From Serpula lacrymans var. lacrymans S7.9 (taxonomy: Eukaryota; Basidiomycota; Agaricomycetes; Boletales; Serpulaceae), in the NCBI RefSeq assembly GCF_000218685.1, contig NW_006763295.1:2616882-2680881 (forward strand): a DNA stretch of 64,000 nt, in the 5' to 3' direction. A model generated the notes under the pieces. That model was not told the origin of the DNA. It ran no database searches and saw nothing but the letters and a program-made list of their open reading frames with translations. The translations under genes were made by a program, and so were the position numbers. How positions within the stretch are numbered: the first letter of the stretch is position 1; the number at the start of each line of letters is the position of its first letter. Below are positions 54,751 through 64,000 of the stretch, one piece after another.

Positions 54751-56176
54751 ATGGGCTGCATACAATCCACGAGAGAAAGCGATGAAGTTCGCCAAGCCCA
54801 AGCTCGTTAGTAGTGATTTACCGATGCTGTTTCGCCGACCACGACGACGAAGAAGTTAATTGACATGCTATCTACAGGACATGACAAGATCGAGAGCATG
54901 ATCAAAAGCAACCGCCAGGCGATCAGAAACGAAATGAAGATACTTGTCCTTGACACTGAGGAGCCTCGTGGTGTCAGTTTTCGTTGGCTGTAAACACAGC
55001 AAATGCTGATAATTTGTCGTCCCAGTCTACACTGCACTGGCTGAAGAGCACAGAAGTCCTCTTTCGGGGTGGTTATAGCAATGCAGAAAGGAATTCGTTT
55101 AAGCAGATAGTCATTTCCAAAACTATTCGATGTATGCGGTATGTCTCATCATTTGGGTCATGTGGATATGTCAGTATGAAACCTCATTCCTGTCACAGTA
55201 ACATTGTGGAGGCAATGCCTCAGCTTGACATCCCCCTGTCTCGTCGAAACGACCCTTTCCGTTCTGTAATTCTGAATCTTCCTCCTGGGCTCAGAGGCGA
55301 TGAGTTCCCTCAAGGTGTCGTGCATGCACTGTTATCTCTCTGGCGTGATCCCGGCGTGAAAGAGGCAGCTCGGCGGTCAGAGGAGTTTCAGTTGAGCGAT
55401 CACGCTGCCTACTTCTTAAATGCTATCGACCGCATTTCCGCCCCGGGGTATATGCCCACGGACCAGGATATCCTGAGGGCCGGATCCAAAGATACTGGCG
55501 TCGATGAGGTGGTCATGCAGGTTGGAGAGCTGGTTTATAAGTTCGTCCAGGTCAACGTACCAGCCGAAGACAGGAAGAAATGGATTAGTTGTTTCTCCGA
55601 AGTCAAAGTCTTGATTTATGTGGTCGATCTGAGCCAATACGATCGTATGTCACTTGCAGATGAAAATATGGTATCTTCATTCTTGTTGCCTATGTCGTAC
55701 ACTCCGACCTAAAAGTGCTGCAGACCTACATCCAACATACTCTGGAGACGTTTGAATCGATTTGCAATGCACAATGGTTTAGACAGACGCCGATTGTATG
55801 TTTATTTGCGTTGTGTTTTCCGCCCTTGATGAAGTATTGAAAGCCTGACCTTTAGGTCTTATTGATGGATAAAATCGATGTTTTTTCTGAGAAGCTGGAG
55901 CAACTACCACTGAACCAATACTTTCCGGGTTATACGGGATGCAATTATGATACTGCATGCGAATTCATGCTTCGACTCTTTGTGTCTCTCAACCGTAATC
56001 CATCCAGGCAGGTTTATTCACACTTTGTTTCAACCACCGACATGCAACAGATGAAATGTGGGAACTCTCCTTTGGTTGCTCCATGTTGTGTTGACATTTA
56101 TTCTGTATATACAGTTATATTGAGCGCCATACAAGATATTTCCTTAAATGCAATTCACAGAAGGGGGTCCTACTAG
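54751..56176 (+). CDS. G-alpha-like protein with eroded nucleotide-binding motifs
   Basis: The start MGCIQST is the N-myristoylation/palmitoylation signature of G-alpha subunits. The fold is clear from RNEMKILVLD, LFRGGYSNAERNSFKQIV, FQLSDHAAYFLNAIDRISAPGY, then DRKKWISCFSEVKVLIYVVDLSQYDRM, LPLNQYFPGYTG and the C-terminal FILSAIQDISLNAIH. However, the G1 loop GxGESGKST reads DTEEPRGST (Lys lost). The G3 motif DVGGQ reads NVPAE (catalytic Gln lost), G4 NKxD reads DKID, and the G5 TCAT equivalent reads STTD. Introns include one after EEPRG (about 54976-55021) and one after QQMK. The first exon junction near 54806-54850 is unresolved. It may be a membrane-bound pseudo-GTPase, or a paralogue on the way to becoming a pseudogene. 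Confidence 0.8.
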
Positions 56177-57050
56177 TCCAAAAATGTACGAATTTCTAAC
56201 TTTCCTAGTTTGTCTATCTTTCTCTTAGTAATGCACTCATCTGATAGGAGTTAGTGGGACTTCAAGAGGATACATTACTACTGAAATGTTGACGTGTGCA
56301 CGTTGTACACCACTAGGCACACATCTTCACCTTCATCTCAAAGACGCTTCGATATCCGAAAACATCGCTATATCATTCAACTTGCAGCATTCGTCCGGTA
56401 TGCTCCTTTCCAGTGGAATGTCATCGACTCGTCTCAGGGCAACCCATCTCTTTTTGATCGCACCTTGTTCCAGAATGTATATTGGAGAGAAAGGATCGAT
56501 CAAATCGTGTCTTCGATTCAGCCCATATTCCAAATTTCACGGACCGGAAAGGCTGATTTTGGAAATGGAGGTTCACGTTCAGGAGTTACGAACTGTTGTA
56601 TATTCCGCAACTGGCAATATCGTGTTACTTCTTCGAAACAATCATCTCAGTGATTGATTTGAATCGAATGGTCGGATTCAAAAGTCTAAGTATATGTGGG
56701 TCATTGTTGATGCAGTCCTGAATATGAGAGGCACAATGCTGTTTCAAGTTCCTTCAGTCGAAAAAGTCGAGTGAGATTCTAAGTGTTGCACTGTAAGTAA
56801 CTGTAATATTGCTACTAGTCATGTAGTACGTAATAAAACACCATGAGGGGACATGGCATTCTATTTGGTTCCGTTACATACGCGTGATGGGCTGCCCATT
56901 GAGCGCTACAGCGGCGTCATGAATTCGACAACCCTGCGACCGTGATTGCGGTATTATTATTTGTCTTGCCATCCACCAGGTTAGTCCACGCACACACCAT
57001 TCTTTGTACTCCTGGATGTACATACCTGATCTCTTTTATTTAGGTTTATC
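56177..57050. other. Intergenic region
   Basis: A plus-strand frame at 56294-56653 has no recognisable domain and no convincing splice partners. The rest is non-coding and leads into the transporter gene. Confidence 0.4.
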
Positions 57051-60000
57051 ATGAGCAAATCTGCTAAACCATCATGCCACATACGCATTTCACCAACAAA
57101 TGCGTCCAACACGGAAAATGGACCATCACTTAGTGATACGCCGTTTGTTGGTTCTCCTGAGCAGATAGTAGGTTCTAGCGACATGGCTCGATTACGGCCC
57201 ATGCCTTCTTTTGACGGTCATTTTCCGAGTCCAACGATATCGATAATGCATCGGCCAACTCTTGAATACCGGAACCATACCAGTCCTGTGGAACAGAGAA
57301 GATTAAATCAGACCCGCTCGCAGCGCCTTTCAGGGATGACAGGTCCACTCACAAGTCAAACACCTCATGACCACGAGTGGTCCTTATTCGAACAGCTAAT
57401 GGAGAATGAGGGGCAGCTACGGAGTCCCGGGACGCGAAAGCTCAGACGGAGACCTTCTGGAATCCTCACCACTCCTTCTGAGGCTTCGAGGCCTGGAGCG
57501 CAGGCATCTACTGGTGATGGTGATGAAGTGCAGTCTCCTCTGACTGAGCGTTTTGCGCCAAGCGTGCCGCCAAGTGTCCTCCAGTTTCCTCTCAGTAGTC
57601 ATTCTGAAGCACCGACGGAATATGATTCTGACGCTGACTCTGATTCAGAAGATGCATCCAGCGTGCCCTCGAGAGACTCTCCAGCTATTACATCATCCCC
57701 ATGGTCGTTGGTTTCGCATCTGCCTGTGTTTCCACCACTATACCGCAACGTCTTGAAGTGTTCTATAGCCTATTTTCTAGCCTCACTGTTCACGTTTTCA
57801 CCATATCTTTCTTCATTCATCAGCGATATCACTTCCCAAGGTCCAGGACAGCGAGGTCCCTCTCCTTCTGGACATATGGTAGCAACCATGTAACTATATG
57901 CGCTCTCTCTTGTGGAAGTTAAGCTCATCCGCGCCTTTCCAGTGCTGTCTACTACAATCCCGCAAAAACAATGGGCGGCATGGCTGAAGCAGACATGTAT
58001 TGTTTCATGGCTTTGCTATATTCTGCATTCGTTTGCCTAGGTAGCATGTCTATGTTTTGGTGGCTCGAAGTCAAACCTGGTTGGGAATGGTTAGCTGATG
58101 TTCTAGTCATACTTTGGGTAGGATTGAGCATGTCAGGTGTTGCATGGATGAAGGTTTGGATGGCAAAACCCACATTCAACACAGGTGAGCTATGGTCCGT
58201 GGTTATAAACGTATCTTCACGTTCTCACATTCATCCGCGTTATAGCATGTAGCATGACCGCCATTATCTTATTTATCGTGTGAGTCGACTTGGCTCTCAA
58301 ACATGTGCTTTCAATTTGAGACTGAAATATGTGACTAGCATTATCAAAGAAGGTGGTTGGGAGACACTTCTGCAAGTAGCTTTTATCGTCTTTGTTGGTG
58401 CCGTCGTCTCCAATGTCGTGTGCCTCTTACTCTGGCCGCAAAGCGCTACCGATAATCTGCAAGCAAATATGACCAAAACCTTGGATTCTTTTTCGACACT
58501 CCTCGAAATGATCACAAGTAGTTTCCTCTTAGAGGAGCCTCTCCATCAGCCCAGTTATAAAAAGTTGCAAAGTGCAGTAGAGAACCACCAGTCGAGTTTT
58601 ACGAGTTTGAAGAAGAACCTTGGGGAGGCTCACTCGGAGTGGTTCAATGGTTTGAGTGGGCGAGGGAGCAAAGATTCCAGAAGGGCTTACGAAGATGCCG
58701 TCGACAGCCTTAACAGACTGGCCCAGCATCTGAACGGGTTGCGGGGTGGGACAAGGCTACAGTACGAGCTCACGAAAGCCCAGGGTGTAGGTAAGGTGGT
58801 GTTGAAGAGCCCGAGAGCAGCCGGAAAGAAGCATCAGAGTATCAGTAGTAATGGCAAGATGACTGATGGGGTTAGACCTATTGGCGACGATTCTGATGAA
58901 GCACTCCTACAAGCCGCCGCCGCCATGTTCGGAGATCTTGTTGATGATTTGGGCCCTCCACTTAAAGCTCTCTCGGTAAAGTTTACCACATATCTTACTT
59001 ATGATACACGTTTCTCACACATCAAACTTCTTTTTCTCTTTCTCTAGACAGCATGCACGTTGTCTCTGAAAAGGTTACGGGATGCCTTCGCAGATATCCA
59101 ACATGCCAGACAGGAGCATGTCATACAGCCCAATGATTTTCACGAAATTATTGATGGGATTGAGCGGGCCCTCTTTACCTTCGAAAGCACATCGAACCAT
59201 GCTGTTTTGCGCCTTTACAGGAGAAGTGACTTCTCTGCACCGACATCAAGAGCATCTGTGGCCTCGAATGCTGAAGATAATAGTGCACTTACTAACAGCG
59301 AAAATGAGAACGTCTTTTTGGTGTACTTGTAAGCCTTGCAGTCCGCTATTCAATGTCGGTAATACTGATGTACCGTAGCTTTATCTTTACGTTGCAAGAG
59401 TTTGCACGAGAACTGGCATCACTTGTGGATGCCATGCGGAGAATATATGGGACCGAGCAAGACAGAATGGTTCGCGGAACGTGGTGGCAGCGACATGTTG
59501 TACATAGTGCGAAGTTACTCCAATCATATTTCAAGTCGCTTAGACCTCCGGAAAAGTCCCATCGGCCTGGCTTGCAGCATCGCATCTGTAAGTTAAGTTG
59601 GAACCTGCAGCTTCCATACGTATGCTAATGTGGTAACTTAGCTGCTTACATCAATTCCTCTCATCGCCATAGGAAAGTCTGGTTTCCCAAGGTGCAACCA
59701 CATGCCCCGAACACCATCCAAACCCCTCATCCTTCCAACTTGACCGTCATTGGTCGTGTGGAGCGTTCTTTGTGGGAACTCGGTGCTCGACTAAAAGAGC
59801 ATGATCTCAAATACGCATTCAAAGCGGGAATGGCGACGGCGATGTTAGCCGCTCCGGCGTTTTTCGATTCTACTCGACCTGTGTTCATGGAGTACCGAGG
59901 AGAATGGGCATTAATATCCGTAAGTGCGGCCATATCCGATGTTCAAATTTTTTTAACTGTTATTTTTTTTTGATTTCAGTTCTTTGTAGTAATATCTCCA

Positions 60001-61557
60001 ACAATTGGGGCGGTATGTTCTCGGACTCTGCCATGATCGACATCTTGAGATGACCTTTGATTCACCAGACTAATCACCTTAGTGTTCACCGTGTTCTGGG
60101 AACCCTGTGAGCGGCAATATATATCCGTTGTGATTATCATTCCTAAAAAAAATTAGGTTCGGTGCAGGAGTAGCTGCTGGTATCTACACCGCCTTCCCTG
60201 AGAATGCGATTGTGCTTTCCATCTTTGGGTTCTTCTTTTCTCTACCCTGTTTCTATTATATCGTCGCCAAACCACAGTATGCCACAACAGGGCGATTTGT
60301 GCTTTTGACATACAATTTGACCTGCCTTTACTCGTGAGTTTTCGCATCGGTCTTGAAAAGTGAAGCTGTACTGAATACTTGGGTAGCTATAATCTACGTC
60401 GAAAGGATGTACATCCGCTCGAAATTGCATTCCACCGTTCTGTTGCTGTGACCGCTGGCGTGATATGGGCTGCCTTTGTTTCCAGATTTTGGTGGCCTGC
60501 AGAGGCTAGACGGGAACTAAGCAAAGCCTTGGGCGAGTAAGTCAATTTCGTGTCGTCCATTCCTGCCCATTCATGTATTTCTTAGATTTTGTTTGAACAT
60601 TGGATGGTTGTACACCCGCTTAGTTGCGTCGAATTCCGGTATGACAGATATACTAGACGAACCAGAAGATAATAGTGGTGGACGGTCACCACCGAATGAA
60701 GGGACCTCGCTCCTTTCAAAGCCTGCAAGGGCACGGCTCAGTGATTCTATCCTAGAATTTATGGCAATGTCTGTGATAATTCTTTTCTTACTGTTATATT
60801 CTAAAATATCTTCTATTTTCAGGGAGCTTCACCTTCAGATCAAACTAATTGAGCTCCAGGGACTACTGGCTCAGACACAGCATGAACCTCGTCTGAAGGG
60901 ACCATTTCCCGTATTGCTCTACCGCTCCATTCTCACCAGCTTGCAAACCATACTTGACAAGCTGCATAGCATGCGATGCGTTACCACGCGCGAGGAATGG
61001 TGGGTGCGTCTCAATTTTTCGATATCATAACCTGACGCATCACTTGGATCATTGTTTAGGTTCACAGTGAGTCCCTTGAATGGCGGGAGACTAAAACACT
61101 TATTAACACGACGTTTAGTCTGTTCGCAGAGAGTTCATCTTGCCCGTGAACAAAGAACGGCATGAAATGGTTGGAAACATTATCTTGTTCTTTTCTACCC
61201 TCTCTGCAGCTTTCAGGCTGAAAGCACCACTGCCTCCATACCTCCCGCCTGCTGAGAAGTCACGACAGCGTTTGGTATGTAATTTTTAGGTCTTCTAATG
61301 ACATTTTTCAATCTTATGTATTCCAGGTTGATGCCATAAGAAAGTTGGACGTTGTCAAGAATCGAGATGTAAAAGGATCAAGACAGCTACTTTTCTTTGC
61401 TTACGCCCTTACGATGGGAGGCGTCACTCAGGAGCTTGATTATTTGGGACGCACATTACAAACTGCATTTGGGGTAATTGGGCAAACACCAGAGGAGTTT
61501 GAAGCACTTTTCGCAGTGGTTGCCAACAGTAGGCCACAGGTCGAACAAAATGTCTGA
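57051..61557 (+). CDS. BRE4/DUF2421-type membrane transporter (aromatic-acid exporter superfamily)
   Basis: The protein has a long Ser/Thr-rich cytosolic N-terminus with an acidic stretch (YDSDADSDSEDASS). A six-helix N-terminal block follows, with KCSIAYFLASLFTFSPYL, YNPAKTMGGMAEADMYCFMA, WLADVLVILWVGLSM and VAFIVFVGAVVSNVVCLLLWP. A large hydrophilic region contains helical SYKKLQSAVENHQSSFTSLK. A second membrane block follows (KYAFKAGMATAMLAAPAFF, EWALISFFVVISPTIGAV, and AVAGVIWAAFVSRFWWP-like), then the DUF2421 tail ending FEALFAVVANSRPQVEQNV. Exon joins checked at 57893-57949, 58184-58245 and 58278-58341 are in frame. The family includes yeast/fission-yeast BRE4 (brefeldin A sensitivity) and plant ALMT-like proteins. 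The substrate is unknown. Confidence 0.83.
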
Positions 61558-61879
61558 GAAGGTTGATGGTTTTGCTAACAGTATCACTACAAAATTAGCA
61601 TGATATTGGATGACACGATCTCTCTGGTGTGATGCTATTTGTACCTGCCAGAGTATGTTGAATATATTGTATTGTACTGCTCCAGACAAACCGCAACATA
61701 TGCAAGTGTGCAAGATAAGACCTTCATAGGGTCTTTGTCCGGGAATGTTTCCTTTTTAGGTAAGGTCCAGCTCGGACCTCGGGGTGCACTTTTGTGTCTT
61801 GGTGCCCTTCGTCGTGCGATATCCCTGCAGTGGCGGCTTGTTCTTTCTTTCTCTGATTTTGACATTCGTCGATGCAAAA

Positions 61880-64000
61880 ATGGCTCAGAGTCTAGCTGAG
61901 CAAGAAAAGGAGATCAAGGATATTGTCGGACGAGCAGAGAAGCATCCAGACAGAACCGGAACTACGGTGAGAGGACACTAGTGCATGGTGTTACAGGGTA
62001 TTCATAATACACATATTCGACATAGCGGCGTGAAGCGTTTGAAAGATTGATAGACCTTACGCACTCATCCTATGCTCCTCTAAAAAGCTATGCTGCAGGG
62101 AATATCCGACTTTTTTTCAGGGACTTTCCTGATCTTGAAGAGGATGCCATCAACGCAGTTTATGATCTTTGTGAAGACCAGGATTCAAAAGTATGATGTT
62201 ATGACATCCCCTTTTAGCTCAGGGTCTGACTCCAGACATAGGTTCGTGTAGATGGCTACGGTGCCATTGTGCAAGTCTCGAAAGAAGAAAAGAGATGGGT
62301 AAAAAGGAATGCCGACGTGCTTGTGCAGTTGCTTCAGAGTGGTAGGTCACATTTTCTCCTTAGGGTCGCATCATTTAGGGGAATTAATCTCCTCAACTCT
62401 TGTTATACTTCTTCAATGCTAATTCGCTCATGCTACCATGTCATTTCTTATCCATAGATGAAGCAGAAGAGGTCACTTTTGTCAAGAAGGCTCTTCTAGA
62501 GCACCTTGACATGGATCCTCGTATTACTCTGGGTGTTCTATGCGATCAGATTATGCCTTCACAAGAGCCACTGGACGAAGAGGAACAACGCATCAGGGAG
62601 CGTCTGCGATCACTTGTCATAACCTTTTTGGCTAGAGAAGCCAAAATGGCCATTGTCGAGAGATATACCAATCCTCCGGGGGGCGAGCCAGAGAATGTCC
62701 TCGTCGGAGGGCTTCTCTCAGTGAGTATACACCTCCACATACAAAATTTTGCCAGCTTACTGTTATCCCTGAGGCAATGACTAGACTGAACAATTCTGAA
62801 GTCGAGATGGCTGTAAAGGACCTTCTTCTATCTCTTCCATGTTATCAGTCTTACTCATCGCGCGGAGACGAGTTACTCGGGGTGTTCCTTGACAAAGCAA
62901 GATCATCTCTACGGGACCGATCAAGTGATCCAGCATCAATGGAAACTATTGACTTTTGCCTCTCACTAGCGGACTTGATTGTCTTTCAAAAACGCATATC
63001 TTCTCCTGCTCTCTTGTTACAATTTTTTTGTACCTCTCTAACGGGGAAGCTAGTGCTTCAGAGATTTTCTCGGGACCATCGGTTTATGGTAGTTGGTCGA
63101 ATAGCGGATACATTTGATGCCTGCGAGTCGGAAAGTCGACACAATGCTCGTGGATGTAGCCCTGAGAAGCTATCACACCTTCGAAAACAAGTTGTTGATG
63201 CATCTCCTATCCTTTTGGAGGCATGTACAAAAGTATCACTTGCCGAAATTTGCTGACGCACTCAAGATTAGGTTCTTCTAGAAGATAAAACCCTCTCATC
63301 CAGAATGTGGCAAATACTAAAAGTATTGCTGAAAGCTTGTATCGTTGTACGTTCTTTCTCCACCTTCAGCGACAAACCTCACTGTTGCTCTTCAGCGAGC
63401 ACAACGAGACAACTGGCCCATCCCTGCACATCTCCTCAATATGGCACACAAATTCCAAAGCCTGGTCGACAGTCAAGCTCAAGATAATGATTTAATACGA
63501 GATGTGCAAAACCTCATTAGGGTTCGCAGTGGGCCGCTTCTCGTTTCGTTCGTTGACAGCCGACCTTGCTCTTCTTCTTTTATTTGAGCAGTTACTGATC
63601 AAGCGTCGTGATACGACACCTCCTCAAGTACCCGCCACAAGTGCTACCAGTTCAAAGGTTCCGGTAAAGGTCGAGTCAAATGCATTTGACTCGTCTCGAC
63701 GGTCTAGGAACAAAGTAGAGACTTCTGACCGCCCCAGTAATGGCCGCCCGAATGATCAACGTCTGGCCATTGCCTCGCATGATGGTAATATTACTGGAAA
63801 TGAACTGCCTTCAACGTCGTTATCTACCACCGAAGATGCTCAAGCCAAGAAGACTGGGGCCATCTCAAAACCGAAACGTACCATTACGGGTGATGAAAAT
63901 ACACGATCAAAGAGAGCTAAAACTAGTATGAAAGGACAAGATGATCATTCGCGCTCGTTGCTAAGCCGTATGACATCGGCAAATACTGATGTTCTACCTG
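61880..64000 (+). CDS. API5 (apoptosis inhibitory protein 5) homologue, 3' end beyond the window
   Basis: The start MAQSLAEQEKEIKDIVGRAE leads into HEAT-like helical repeats typical of API5: FERLIDLTHSSYAPLKSYAA, NIRLFFRDFPDLEEDAINAVYDLCED, VRVDGYGAIVQVSKEEKRWVKRNADVLVQLLQS and VTFVKKALLEHLDMD. Later come WPIPAHLLNMAHKF and, at the C-terminal side, a Lys/Arg-rich, low-complexity tail (KPKRTITGDENTRSKRAK), which fits the nuclear localisation of API5. Introns are short and splice in frame where checked. API5 proteins bind RNA or FGF2 in animals; the fungal role is not established. The coding sequence is open at position 64000. Confidence 0.87.

Noticed and set aside
56286..56657. Short gene between the G-alpha-like and transporter genes
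   Set aside because: Two overlapping plus frames of similar length, no recognisable domain, no splice partners.

Overview
The window is nuclear DNA of a filamentous basidiomycete, almost certainly an Agaricomycete. The genes carry many short (about 45-70 nt) GT-AG introns, and several families typical of this group are present: Plavaka-type transposase, TET/JBP dioxygenase, FunK1 kinase, DUF6532, DUF6589 and a DUF6534-like membrane protein. There are no bacterial operons or CRISPR arrays.

Positions 1 to about 33.6 kb form a nest of transposable elements. The oldest layers are two degenerate Ty3/gypsy chromoviruses: GyA on the minus strand (1-532 plus 13285-18785) and GyB on the plus strand (18905 to about 25.5 kb or beyond). 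GyA is split inside its chromodomain by a 12,750-bp DNA transposon (535-13284) with CATCAGG-type terminal inverted repeats and a 2-bp CA target duplication. This transposon carries a broken Plavaka/CACTA-like transposase and a FunK1 kinase on the minus strand, and a TET/JBP-type 2-oxoglutarate dioxygenase and a DUF6532 protein on the plus strand. A 782-bp relative with the same ends (3705-4486) is inserted in its FunK1 gene. Solo LTRs with perfect 5-bp target duplications sit in GyA (16283, 17291) and GyB (21613, 24190). Then come a 5'-truncated LINE tail, a Ty1/copia element lacking its reverse transcriptase core (26597-31029), and a solo LTR in non-coding DNA (33628). The copia element also carries an apparent mitochondrial nad2 fragment.

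At 34.1-36.6 kb lies a decayed DUF6589 gene. From 37.9 kb onward the DNA is ordinary gene space: a UbiA-type prenyltransferase (+), a DUF6534-like multi-pass membrane protein (-), a HIT zinc-finger protein (+), a REX1-type RNA exonuclease (-), a secreted, probably GPI-anchored aspartic protease (+), a 4.4-kb stretch with no recognisable gene, a Zn2Cys6 transcription factor (+), a G-alpha-like protein whose nucleotide-binding motifs are eroded (+), a BRE4/DUF2421-type membrane transporter (+), and an API5 homologue running off the right end (+).

Most premature stops in the transposon half are one C-to-T step from CGA, CAA or CAG. This suggests RIP-like or methyl-C deamination decay of repeats, in a window that itself holds a gene of the 5-methylcytosine oxidase family.
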